Assembly (NCBI GenBank): GCA_036747295.1
Contig: DAIOCN010000042.1
Span: 1 to 12,412, forward strand
Direction: 5' to 3'
Length of the DNA: 12,412 bases
Source: UBA4736 sp002404015
GTDB taxonomy: Bacteria > Chloroflexota > Dormibacteria > Dormibacterales > Dormibacteraceae
The notes beneath the pieces are model-generated. The model saw only the letters and a list, made by a program, of their open reading frames with translations, made no database searches and was not told the DNA's origin. This document shows, in pieces, positions 1 through 7,141 of this stretch. Numbering within the stretch: the first letter of the stretch is position 1; each line of letters opens with the position of its first letter. The translations under genes were made by a program, and so were the position numbers.

Positions 1-14
1 CATGCCTCATTTTA
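1..14 (-). promoter_or_regulatory. possible leaderless promoter and start codon of a leftward gene lying outside the window
   Basis: Read on the minus strand, positions 14-9 spell TAAAAT, a good -10 hexamer, followed after five bases by ATG at 3-1. Three other starts in this window have a similar box 6-7 bases upstream. The arrangement would suit a gene running leftward off the edge. Only one codon would be inside the window, so nothing can be said about the product, and the match could be chance. Confidence 0.25.
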
Positions 15-20
15 CCACCG

Positions 21-55
21 CTGCTAGTCAAATGACCGTTACGGTCCACTAGCAG
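21..55. repeat. nested inverted repeat (8-bp outer stem, 5-bp inner stem)
   Basis: CTGCTAGT at 21-28 is exactly complementary to ACTAGCAG at 48-55. Inside it GACCG (34-38) pairs with CGGTC (42-46) around a TTA loop. No T-run follows on either side, so it is not a standard intrinsic terminator. It lies between the possible leftward start at position 3 and the rightward genes, where an operator or a bidirectional transcription barrier would be expected. The function is unknown. Confidence 0.5.
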
Positions 56-131
56 GGTGTCGAAGGAGGTCGGCGAGGGATTCGGTGGCCAGGTGGCCCA
101 GCTCCTAGGCGGCTCCGAGAACCGGAGCAAA

Positions 132-148
132 GCGTATTGGAAATACGC
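132..148. promoter_or_regulatory. 17-bp inverted repeat, candidate operator
   Basis: GCGTATT at 132-138 and AATACGC at 142-148 form a perfect 7-bp inverted repeat around the spacer GGA. Its size and AT-rich inner arms in a high-GC background resemble a binding site for a dimeric repressor. It lies about 85 bases before the preferred start of the small membrane protein at 233. A TTG at 137 inside it opens a longer reading frame but is a poor start. No regulator gene is adjacent within the window. Confidence 0.4.
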
Positions 149-232
149 GTCGCGAGGATCGCAGGAGCCAACGACGGAGATGGGCCGCATGGGCGCCGAA
201 GCACCGTCGATTTCTGTTTCGGCGGCCTGCTA

Positions 233-475
233 GTGTCGCCGTACACGCTGGCCCAGCTGGTCGAGGTGGCGGTGTTCGCGGGCGTCTTGCTTTACGGGGT
301 GCTCGGCCACTACCCCACCATCGCGGTGCTGGGGGGCGGCCTGCTGATCGGAAAGGCCGTGCTGAACATCCTCGCCACCGAGGGCGGCACCGTGTACCGG
401 CGTTCCGTGATCGGCTACGGGGTGGGCCTGGTCTTCGTGGTCGTCGGGATCCTCGCCGTCCGCTTCCTCGGCTGA
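233..475 (+). CDS. small three-helix membrane protein, function unknown
   Basis: An 80-residue hydrophobic protein starting at GTG 233. Three likely membrane helices are visible at about residues 5-24 (LAQLVEVAVFAGVL...), 27-45 (AVLGGGLLIGKAVL...) and 59-78 (IGYGVGLVFVVVGILAV). A short polar stretch with two arginines (TEGGTVYRR) joins the last two. There is no signal peptide cleavage site, catalytic motif or family signature that I recognise. The frame stays open upstream to a TTG at 137 (112 residues), but the extra 32 residues are polar and low in hydrophobicity, and the TTG lies inside an inverted repeat. GTG 233 begins M-S, like several other starts here. No strong Shine-Dalgarno sequence precedes it. 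It ends 52 bases before cysM and could share transcription with it, although cysM has its own -10 box. Confidence 0.6.
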   Translation: MSPYTLAQLVEVAVFAGVLLYGVLGHYPTIAVLGGGLLIGKAVLNILATEGGTVYRRSVIGYGVGLVFVVVGILAVRFLG

Positions 476-514
476 GCGCACCCCCGGGAAACAAGGGCGC
501 CGATCCGCAGTTCC

Positions 515-520
515 TACACT
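515..520 (+). promoter_or_regulatory. -10 box of a probable leaderless cysM transcript
   Basis: TACACT at 515-520 fits TANNNT and is separated by seven bases from the cysM ATG at 528. Transcription would therefore begin at or next to the start codon. There is no Shine-Dalgarno sequence in between and no clear -35 box. Confidence 0.45.
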
Positions 521-527
521 TGCAGTG

Positions 528-1463
528 ATGTCGCTCCAGACGGCCGCGGGTTCCATCACGGAGCTCATCGGCAACACTCCGCTGCTCCGGATTCGGCTCT
601 TCGAGCGAGAGTTCCCGAGCCTGGAGGTTTACGCCAAGGCGGAGTGGTTCAACCCGGGCGGATCGGTCAAGGACCGCGCGGCGCTGGCAATGATCGAGGA
701 CGGGGAGAGGCGCGGAGCCCTGACCCCTGACAAGGAGATCATCGACTCGACCTCCGGCAACACGGGCATCGCCTACGCCATGGTGGCCGCCGCGAAGGGC
801 TATCGGGTCAGGCTGGTCATGCCCGCCAACGTCAGCCAGGAGCGCAAGCAGCTCGTCACCGCGTACGGCGCCCAGGTCGTGTACTCGGACGGGATGGAGG
901 GCTCCGACGGCGCCATCCGCCTGGTGCGGCAGATGATCGCCGAGCAGCCGGAACGCTACTTCTACCCCGACCAGTACAACAACCCCGCCAACGCGCTGGC
1001 GCACTACAACGGCACGGGGGTCGAGATCCTCGCTCAGACGGGCGGCCGGGTCGGCATGTTCGTGGCAGGCCTGGGCACGACCGGCACCTTCACCGGCACG
1101 GCCCGCCGGCTGAAGGAGCACGACCCTGGCATCCGCACCATCGCGGTGCAGCCGGATGACGCCTTCCATGGTCTCGAGGGCCTGAAGCACCTGCCGACCG
1201 CGATCGTGCCCGGGATCTGGGATTCCGGCGTGGCCGACGAGGTCTGGGGGGCGCCGACCGAGCCCGCCTACGAGCTGGCCAGGGCGCTGGCCCGGCAGGA
1301 GGGGCTGCTGGTCGGCCACTCCTGCGGGGCGGCACTCTGGGCGGTCCGGGAGCTGGGCCGGCAGGGGGCGGCAGGGGTGGTCGTGACGATCTTCCCGGAC
1401 AGCGGCGACCGCTACCTCTCGACAGGTCTCTACCGCTTCGGCCGGTCCGCGGTCCAGAAGTGA
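528..1463 (+). CDS. cysM: cysteine synthase, CysM-type PLP enzyme
   Basis: A fold-type II PLP enzyme of 311 residues that makes L-cysteine in the cytoplasm by replacing the acetyl or phosphate group of an activated serine with sulfide or a sulfur-carrier thiocarboxylate. The PLP lysine is in NPGGSVKDR (about residue 48). The substrate loop TSGNTG is at about 75-80, the phosphate-binding GLGTTGT at about 182-188, and VGHSCGAA near 262-269 replaces the usual GxSSGA. The length is normal for the family. GLKHLPTAIVPGIWD near 218-232 aligns with the E. coli CysM region that reads GIRRWPTEYLPGIF, which favours CysM over CysK. A basic residue (Lys, about 220) sits where M. tuberculosis CysM has the phosphoserine-binding Arg220. 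GTG at 525 is an alternative start, but ATG 528 fits the upstream -10 box better. The stop overlaps the mec start by 4 bases (GTGA), so the two are probably translationally coupled. The family is secure; the sulfur donor is inferred. Confidence 0.9.
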   Translation: MSLQTAAGSITELIGNTPLLRIRLFEREFPSLEVYAKAEWFNPGGSVKDRAALAMIEDGERRGALTPDKEIIDSTSGNTGIAYAMVAAAKGYRVRLVMPANVSQERKQLVTAYGAQVVYSDGMEGSDGAIRLVRQMIAEQPERYFYPDQYNNPANALAHYNGTGVEILAQTGGRVGMFVAGLGTTGTFTGTARRLKEHDPGIRTIAVQPDDAFHGLEGLKHLPTAIVPGIWDSGVADEVWGAPTEPAYELARALARQEGLLVGHSCGAALWAVRELGRQGAAGVVVTIFPDSGDRYLSTGLYRFGRSAVQK

Positions 1464-1870
1464 AGGCCAGCCGCGAGGCGATGGCCGCGGTGAACGCCCA
1501 CGCGGAGGAGGGCTATCCCTACGAGGTCTGCGGGATGCTCATCGGAGCCAACGGCTCGGGCCGCGTGACCCAGACCAGGCGGGTCCGCAACACGGTGACG
1601 GACCGGGCCCACGACCGTTACGAGATGGACCCGCTCGACCAGATCCGGATCCAGCGGGAGTGCGACGACAGCGGGCTGGAGATCCTGGGCTACTACCACA
1701 GCCACCCCGACCACCCGGCCCGAGCCTCGATCACCGACGCCCAGCGCTCCTGGGCCAACATGGTCTACCTGATCGTCTCCTGCGCGAAGGGCAAGGTGGA
1801 GAACGCCAACGCCTTCGTGGCGGTGAAGGACGGCGGCCCGATGCGGGACGAACCCCTCGAGGTGGGGTAG
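1460..1870 (+). CDS. mec: Mec-like JAMM/MPN+ metallopeptidase (cysteine-releasing)
   Basis: A 136-residue single-domain JAMM zinc protease. The full metal and catalytic signature is visible: Glu22 in YEVCGMLIG, then His80-x-His82, seven residues, Ser90, two residues and Asp93 (HSH...ASITD). In M. tuberculosis, Mec hydrolyses the bond between the sulfur carrier CysO and newly made cysteine, the last step of the CysO/CysM route. Placement directly after cysM with a GTGA overlap supports the same role here. The gene order is reversed relative to M. tuberculosis (mec-cysO-cysM), and no ThiS/MoaD-like carrier with a C-terminal Gly-Gly is encoded in this window. GTG 1460 is the only start that fits the coupling. 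An alternative is a JAMM protein acting on another ubiquitin-like carrier such as ThiS or MoaD. Confidence 0.82.
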   Translation: MKASREAMAAVNAHAEEGYPYEVCGMLIGANGSGRVTQTRRVRNTVTDRAHDRYEMDPLDQIRIQRECDDSGLEILGYYHSHPDHPARASITDAQRSWANMVYLIVSCAKGKVENANAFVAVKDGGPMRDEPLEVG

Positions 1871-1905
1871 AGCTCCCCGCGCTCCGCGACACCGGCTGAA
1901 GCGCT

Positions 1906-3804
1906 CTAGGCCAGGGCCGGGGCGGCGGCGGCCGCGAGCTGGTGCCGTCGAGCCAGGTACTCGGGCACTGTCGCCATCGGCGGCCGTTCCCAGTCGGCGA
2001 TCTCCATGACCTCTAGAAAGAAGCGGTCGTTCGTGTAGTGGATCAGCTTCATCGAGCGGTTGACTTCCTCCAGGAGGTGGATGCGGTGGCGGTCGCCCAG
2101 CCGCTTCAGGGTCACCTGCATGATCGCGAACGCCATCTTGGTCAGGTCGAACAGCTCCTGGTTGCGGTGGATGCGCACGCCCAGGTCGGTCTGGGCGATC
2201 CGGTTCAGCCCGAAGCTCTCGAGGATGTCGATGAGGTGGCCCATCTCGACCCCGTACCCGGTGAAGAAGGGCAGCTTCTCGAGGAGCTCGCGACGCCCGG
2301 CGTACTCCCCCGAAAGCGGCTGCAGAAGGCCCGACAGCTCGGGGTAGAAGAGGTTGATCACGGGTCGGGCCGCCAGCTCCGTGACCCGGCCGCCGCCCGC
2401 CGTCTGGAGAGCGCCCCCGAAGTTCAGCGGCCGGCGGTAGAAGCCCTTCACGTAGCCGATCCGGGGGTCCGTGAGGAGCGGGCCGACCACCCCATAGACG
2501 AACTGCGGGTGGATGTTGGAGATGTCGGTGTCGCACCAGGCGACGATGTCGCCGTGCATCAGGTGCAGGCTCTTCCACAGCGCCTCGCCCTTGCCGGCGA
2601 AGGCGCCCAGCTCAGGCATCACCGACATGTGCTCGACCACCGGCACCCCCAGCTCCTGGGCGATCCCGATGGTGCTGTCGGTCGAGCCGCTGTCGATCAC
2701 GACGATCTCGTCCAGCAGGTGGTGCCGGTCCATCAGCTCGTCGCGCAGGATCCGGATGATCTTGCCGATCGTGGCCGCCTCGTTCAGGGTGGGCAGGCCG
2801 AGGCTGATGGTCAGGCCCTGCTGCCGCTTCAGGTCGACCAGCCGGCGCACGTCCCGGAACTCCCGGGAGTGGAACGTGTTCTCGGCGAACCACTTGTCGA
2901 CCAGCGAGGACAGCTCGAGCTGGCGGCCCAGGATCGGGTGCGGCGCTGACTCGGGGTCGCTGACCTGGTGCATGGCGGCGCGCGCGCTCTTGGCCAGGAT
3001 CACGGTCCCCTCCAGGCGCCGGACCGCCTCCGTCAGCTGGGAGCCGACCAGGATGGGCGAGCGGGCAGTCTCCGCGTAAGCGCCCAGCACCACGGCCTGA
3101 TGCTCACCCGCCGCCTCGAGGATGGCCGCGTTGGGCTTGACCGCCTCCGCCTCGATGACGTTCGCCTCGCGCGCACCGTGCTCCCGAAGGAGTTCCTGGA
3201 ACTGCCCCTGGTCCCGCTGCCGGCGCTCGGGCGACTGCCGGGGGTCGTAGACGTGGAGGACGGTGAGCGCGGCTTCCCGAGACTGGGCCAGCGCGACGGC
3301 CACGCGCAGCGCGAGCGCGGCACTGGGCCCTCCGCGAACGGGCACCAGCACGTCGCCGCCGGGGAAGGGCCACTCGCGATGCTCGGGGTCGGGCCGCACC
3401 AGGATCAGGTCAGCCGGCGGGTTCGCTATCAGGTCTTCCAGGTTGCGGTCGACCAACCGGCGGGGACGGCCGAGGCCCGGCCACTCGAGGACGATCAGGT
3501 CGACCGCGTTCTCATAGGCCGCCTCCCGGATGCCCTGTGCGATGTTGTGGGCGACCCGGACCTGGACGCCCAGCCCGGCTCGCTCCCGGCCCTCCAGCCC
3601 GGTGATCCGCTGGAGAAGGGCGCGGTAGCGGCGGGCCACCGTCACGCTGCCGGCGATCGGCTTCCCAGGCGGTATCTCGACCACCCCCAACAGGTGCCCG
3701 CTGCCGTTCTCGCGAGCCATGATCGCCTGCGCGACCTCGAGCAGCCCGGAGGCGGCCTGGGCGCGCGTGATCGGGATCAGCAGCCGCGTCTTACGCTCGG
3801 GCAA
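1906..3804 (-). CDS. gpgS: universal-stress-protein / glucosyl-3-phosphoglycerate synthase fusion
   Basis: A 632-residue protein, about twice the size of ordinary GpgS. Residues 5-140 and 150-275 look like two USP (Rossmann-like) domains. The second starts DVLVPVRGG and carries a G-x-n-GS nucleotide loop near 241-255; the first has a weaker loop. A linker with basic stretches follows to about 330. Residues 331-620 form a GT81-type GpgS: PTLNEAATIG (338-347), DSGSTD (371-376), GKGEALW (404-410), metal-binding DTD (425-427), GGGRVTEL (470-477), PLSGEYAG (496-503), GYGVE (516-520) and RIHRN (544-548). Asp427 and His546 correspond to the metal ligands known in mycobacterial GpgS. The enzyme joins glucose from a nucleotide sugar to 3-phosphoglycerate. 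The start is TTG 3804, with GGAGG six bases upstream, overlapping the GT4 gene by 14 bases. It is the last gene of a leftward operon. The GpgS assignment is strong; the role of the stress domains is unknown. Confidence 0.88.
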   Translation of the reverse strand: MPERKTRLLIPITRAQAASGLLEVAQAIMARENGSGHLLGVVEIPPGKPIAGSVTVARRYRALLQRITGLEGRERAGLGVQVRVAHNIAQGIREAAYENAVDLIVLEWPGLGRPRRLVDRNLEDLIANPPADLILVRPDPEHREWPFPGGDVLVPVRGGPSAALALRVAVALAQSREAALTVLHVYDPRQSPERRQRDQGQFQELLREHGAREANVIEAEAVKPNAAILEAAGEHQAVVLGAYAETARSPILVGSQLTEAVRRLEGTVILAKSARAAMHQVSDPESAPHPILGRQLELSSLVDKWFAENTFHSREFRDVRRLVDLKRQQGLTISLGLPTLNEAATIGKIIRILRDELMDRHHLLDEIVVIDSGSTDSTIGIAQELGVPVVEHMSVMPELGAFAGKGEALWKSLHLMHGDIVAWCDTDISNIHPQFVYGVVGPLLTDPRIGYVKGFYRRPLNFGGALQTAGGGRVTELAARPVINLFYPELSGLLQPLSGEYAGRRELLEKLPFFTGYGVEMGHLIDILESFGLNRIAQTDLGVRIHRNQELFDLTKMAFAIMQVTLKRLGDRHRIHLLEEVNRSMKLIHYTNDRFFLEVMEIADWERPPMATVPEYLARRHQLAAAAAPALA

Positions 3805-5017
3805 TGACGGCCTCCGTGCGCTTCATGACCGCCGGCCAGGTGTACTCCGTCAGGACGCGCCGGCGCAGCCGCGCCGCCCGGCCCCGCAGCGCCGACTCGA
3901 CTGCTTCGGCCACCTCCGCCGAGCCCCCCGCCGCCGGAAAGGTGTGGAGGCCGCCGCCACCCACCTCGCGGAGGACGGCGAGGTCGGTGCACACCAGTGG
4001 TGCGCGCGCCAGGCCCGCCTCCAGCACGGGGAGGCCGAAGCCCTCCGCCTCGCTGGTGACGAGGATGGCGTCCGCCAGCCGGTACAGCTCGTTCATCATC
4101 CGGTCGTCGACCGGGTGGCCGCCGCCCGCTGCCGGGTGCTCGTGGAGGAATTGCACGACTCCATCTAACCCGAGGCGGGCCCGCAGCTCAAACAATTCTC
4201 TTGCGTAGGTGGCGTTGTCGGCCGAGTGGGGGCCCAGGGGACCGCTGATCACGACCCGCAGCCCGGCGTGGCGCTCCCGAAGCCGTCCGGCGGCCTCGAC
4301 CGCCAGCTCGAGGCGTTTGCGGCGCGTGATCCGAACCGGGACGAGCAGCATCGGGTCGGCCGCCTCGAAGCCGGCGATCCGGGCGAGGGCACGGGTGGGC
4401 CCGCTGAGACCCAGGAAGCGTTCGGCGTCGATGCCGTTCGGGATGACGGGCAGTCCGCGGGCGGGCACGCCCAGGATGTCCGCCAGCTCCCGGCGCCGGA
4501 GCTCTGAGATCGCCACGTATAGCGCTCCGGCCTGGGGATCTCGAGTCAGGGTGTAGGGCTCCCGGTCGCGCTGGAACTCCGCGTAGCGCGGGTTGGCCCA
4601 GGTCAGGTCGTGGGTCCAGGCGATGAGCGGTTTGCCCACCTGGGTCAGCGCAGCCGTCAGCGGCAGGTTCAGGTGCAGGGTCAGCGCATTGTGGGCGATC
4701 ACGACGTCCCGGTCGGCCAGCGGTGCTTTCAGGCCGGCGAGGATCCTGGCTTTCAGGCGCGCGAACCGCCCCGGGTCGGGCTCGTCGCGCGCGAGGGCGT
4801 GGGTCAGCGCCTCGATCTCCGGGTGTCGCGAGTCGAGCTCGGGGACGAGCTCGGCGTCACCCCGGCCCGCGATCACCCGCACGTCGTAGCCGGACGCCCG
4901 CAGCTGACGCGCCTGCTCGGCGAGGATCGCCTCCACGCCGCCGACCACAGGGGGCACCGTGTAGTGGACCAGGGCCACCCGGCGGCGCCGGGCCGGCCCC
5001 CGCGCAGGGGTGCTCAG
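3791..5017 (-). CDS. GT4 family retaining glycosyltransferase
   Basis: A GT-B, family GT4 glycosyltransferase of 408 residues if translation starts at CTG 5017, or 395 from GTG 4978. Domain one opens with VALVHYTVPPVVGGVE, the acceptor-side glycine loop. IPNGIDAERF (about 192-201) marks the domain hinge. RITRRKRLELAVEA (about 230-243) carries the basic donor-phosphate residues, and EGFGLPVLE (about 325-333) is the E-x7-E donor motif. There is no signal peptide or membrane helix, so it is probably cytoplasmic. CTG 5017 has GGAG eight bases upstream and overlaps the stop of the preceding glycosidase gene by 4 bases (CTGA). GTG 4978 lacks a good ribosome site but lies right before the first strand. 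The longest open frame (to 5218) runs antiparallel to nothing conserved and lies inside the glycosidase gene. Next to GpgS, a role in extending glucosylglycerate or its phosphate, as MggA-type enzymes do, is plausible; the sugar donor cannot be read from sequence. Confidence 0.85.
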   Translation of the reverse strand: MSTPARGPARRRRVALVHYTVPPVVGGVEAILAEQARQLRASGYDVRVIAGRGDAELVPELDSRHPEIEALTHALARDEPDPGRFARLKARILAGLKAPLADRDVVIAHNALTLHLNLPLTAALTQVGKPLIAWTHDLTWANPRYAEFQRDREPYTLTRDPQAGALYVAISELRRRELADILGVPARGLPVIPNGIDAERFLGLSGPTRALARIAGFEAADPMLLVPVRITRRKRLELAVEAAGRLRERHAGLRVVISGPLGPHSADNATYARELFELRARLGLDGVVQFLHEHPAAGGGHPVDDRMMNELYRLADAILVTSEAEGFGLPVLEAGLARAPLVCTDLAVLREVGGGGLHTFPAAGGSAEVAEAVESALRGRAARLRRRVLTEYTWPAVMKRTEAVIARA

Positions 5018-7134
5018 GCGGGAAGCTCCAACCGCCTGATGGCCTTCGGCTTGTGGTCCACCAGCACGCGCGGCGGTCCGCCCGCGGTGGCGTCGATGGT
5101 GAAGTCGAGGTGACCGTCCGCGATCTTCATACCCTCCACCCGCAGCGTGCTGTACAGCGGCGTCGCCAGGGGATCGATCCGGGCCGTTCCGTTGAAGAGG
5201 TCCGCCTCGACACCGCACAGGACGCGCAGAAACTGGAAGAGGGAGCCGGCGCCCCAGGCCTGCGGGCTGCAGCTGACCAGGTACTCACCGGGCCCGGAGT
5301 GGAAGCGCCGGTCGCGCGAGAAGCCGCAGTAGAGCTCCGGGATGCGGTCGTCCGAGAAACGCATGCTGGCCTCCAGCACCGACCGGGCGACCAGCTCGGG
5401 TTCCTCGCGGAAACCGTAGCGGCGCATGCCCGCGGCGATGATCGAGTTGTCATGGGGCCAGACGGAGCCGTTGTGGTAGCTCATCGGGTTGTAGGTGACC
5501 GCGTCGGTGGAGAGCGTGCGGACGCCCCATCCGGAGAACAGGTCGGGCGACATCAGGCGGCGCACCACGTGGGCCGCGCGGCGCCGGTCGGCGATCCCCG
5601 ACCACAGGCAGTGGCCCGGGTTGCTGCTGATCGAGGGCACCTGCGCCTTGTCCCGGTCCAGGGCCTGGGCGTAGAAGCGCTGCCCGCTCATCCAGAAGAG
5701 CTCGTTGAACCGCTTCCTGAGGGCCGTCGCCTCAGCGTCGAGGCGATTCGCCTCCTCCGACCGGCCCAGCTTTCGGAAGATGCGGGCGAGTCCCGATTTG
5801 GCGTGGTAGACGTAGCCCTGCACCTCCACCAGGGCCGCGGGCAGCGGCGCCAGGGAGCCGTCGGGCATCGTGAGCGAGTCCCAGGAGTCCTTCCAGCCCT
5901 GGTTGCGGACGCCCAGATTGGAGCGCTGCGTGTACTCGACCAGGCCGTCCTCGTCCATGTCGCCGTAGCGGTCGATCCACTCGAGGGCAGCGATCACGTT
6001 GCCGGAGAGCTCAGTCAGGAGGTCGACGTCGCCCGTCCAGTCGAGCAGCTCGACGAGCAGGACCAGGAAGAGCGGGGTCGCGTCCACCGTGCCGAAGTAG
6101 GGGGTGTGGGGGATCTGCTTCAGGTTCGCCAGCTCGCCGAAGCGGATCTCATGGAGGATCTTGCCCGGCTCCTCCTCGCGGTAGGGGTCGACCCGCTTGC
6201 CCTGGTGCTCCGCCAGGTAGCGCAGGCTGCCCCGCGCCAGCTCGGGGTTCAGGCCCAGGCACTGGAACGAGGTCAGCAGCGCGTCGCGGCCGAAGGGCAC
6301 CGCGTACCAGGGCACTCCGGCGGTGGGATAGAGGCCGCTGGGCGTGTCGTCGCAGAGAACCCGGAGATCCTCCATGCTCCGCCAGAGCAGCCCGCCGTCG
6401 AGGGTCTCGTTGTCGGTCTCGAAACGCGTGCACAGCGAGTTCCAGGCCCGGTACGTCTTCTCGGCGGCCTCCAGCGCCCGGTCGAACTGGAAGTCGGGGT
6501 CGGGCTCCTCCTCGCCGATGCTGGGCAGGATGTCCACCATCATCACGAAGGTCTCCTGGGGGCCGAGCCGGACCGCGGCGCTGGCCTTGCCCGCGGTCAG
6601 GCGGGGCACCGGGTCGAACACCACCTCGGTCTCCCGGTGGACCTCGTCGAGGCCCCGGTACCGGAAGATGAGGCCGGTCTCCGTGATCTCGACCGGCTCG
6701 CGCTGCCCGAGCATGGGCAGGGGATGGTAGCCGCGGACCTCGAAGATGTCGAGGAAATCGGCGTCGAAGCGAATCTCGAGCTCGACCTCGATGGAGTGGC
6801 GGTTGCAGTTCTGCAGGCCGATCCGCTCGTGCAGCCCCTGGTGGACGAAGCGGGTCCGGCGCAGGCTCAGGCTCTGGCGCGGGATGCCGAGACCGCCGTG
6901 GCCGGCCTCGAGCATGGGGTTGACCAGCTGGAAGTTGGCCACGTAGGCCTGGCCGACGCTGTTGTTGAGAAGGATCGGCTGACGCCCGTTGATGCGCAGC
7001 TCGAAGGTCGAGAGGAAGCGGGTGTCGGCCCGGTAAAGTCCGAGCCCGAGATCGTTTCCGGCCGGGACGTCGCCGTTGATGTCGGAGACCACGAACACGT
7101 CGTTCTGCTTGAGGATGACGCGGTCTTCGAGCAC
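5014..7134 (-). CDS. glycogen-debranching-type alpha-glycosidase (GDE N-terminal domain plus (alpha/alpha)6 barrel)
   Basis: A 706-residue protein. Residues about 8-205 form an N-terminal beta-rich domain of the type found in bacterial glycogen-debranching proteins (ILKQNDVFVVSDINGDVP..., then YRADTRFLS). Residues about 240-640 form an (alpha/alpha)6 toroid related to amylo-alpha-1,6-glucosidase and GH63/GH15 enzymes: PWYAVPFGRDAL (275-286), EEEPGKILHE (320-329), FGTVDATPLF (347-356), QGWKDSWDS (412-420), SYHNGSVWPHDNS (552-564) and CSPQAWGAGS (622-631). The acidic residues in the GRDA, WKDSWD and WPHDNS motifs are candidates for catalysis. No signal peptide is seen, so it probably acts in the cytoplasm on an alpha-glucoside. 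Glucosylglycerate hydrolases of related GH63 fold make glucosylglycerate a possible substrate, but glycogen or trehalose-type oligosaccharides cannot be excluded. It is the first gene of the leftward operon, starting at GTG 7134 behind a -10 box. Confidence 0.82.
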   Translation of the reverse strand: MLEDRVILKQNDVFVVSDINGDVPAGNDLGLGLYRADTRFLSTFELRINGRQPILLNNSVGQAYVANFQLVNPMLEAGHGGLGIPRQSLSLRRTRFVHQGLHERIGLQNCNRHSIEVELEIRFDADFLDIFEVRGYHPLPMLGQREPVEITETGLIFRYRGLDEVHRETEVVFDPVPRLTAGKASAAVRLGPQETFVMMVDILPSIGEEEPDPDFQFDRALEAAEKTYRAWNSLCTRFETDNETLDGGLLWRSMEDLRVLCDDTPSGLYPTAGVPWYAVPFGRDALLTSFQCLGLNPELARGSLRYLAEHQGKRVDPYREEEPGKILHEIRFGELANLKQIPHTPYFGTVDATPLFLVLLVELLDWTGDVDLLTELSGNVIAALEWIDRYGDMDEDGLVEYTQRSNLGVRNQGWKDSWDSLTMPDGSLAPLPAALVEVQGYVYHAKSGLARIFRKLGRSEEANRLDAEATALRKRFNELFWMSGQRFYAQALDRDKAQVPSISSNPGHCLWSGIADRRRAAHVVRRLMSPDLFSGWGVRTLSTDAVTYNPMSYHNGSVWPHDNSIIAAGMRRYGFREEPELVARSVLEASMRFSDDRIPELYCGFSRDRRFHSGPGEYLVSCSPQAWGAGSLFQFLRVLCGVEADLFNGTARIDPLATPLYSTLRVEGMKIADGHLDFTIDATAGGPPRVLVDHKPKAIRRLELPA

Positions 7135-7141
7135 CCCTTCG

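Noticed and set aside
63..69. AAGGAGG resembling a strong ribosome site or the 16S rRNA 3' end complement
   Set aside because: No start codon lies at a usable distance with an open frame (the nearest GTG at 85 stops after seven codons), and the flanks do not match 16S rRNA.
105..1319. Open frame of 404 codons on the - strand across cysM
   Set aside because: It is antisense to the well-supported cysM; its composition is biased, with no motifs and no promoter or ribosome site.
1869..1907. Possible bidirectional terminator between the convergent mec and gpgS ends
   Set aside because: Only 5-bp pairings (AGAGC/GCTCT or GCGCT/AGCGC) with long loops and no T-run are present; too weak to call.
1430..2578. 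Open frame of 382 codons on the - strand across mec and the 3' part of gpgS
   Set aside because: It spans parts of two real genes out of frame, and the translation is Pro/Arg/Gly-rich without domains.
2038..3807. Two long + strand frames opposite the USP-GpgS gene
   Set aside because: Both are antisense to the strongly supported GpgS catalytic motifs and the USP-like region; no independent evidence.
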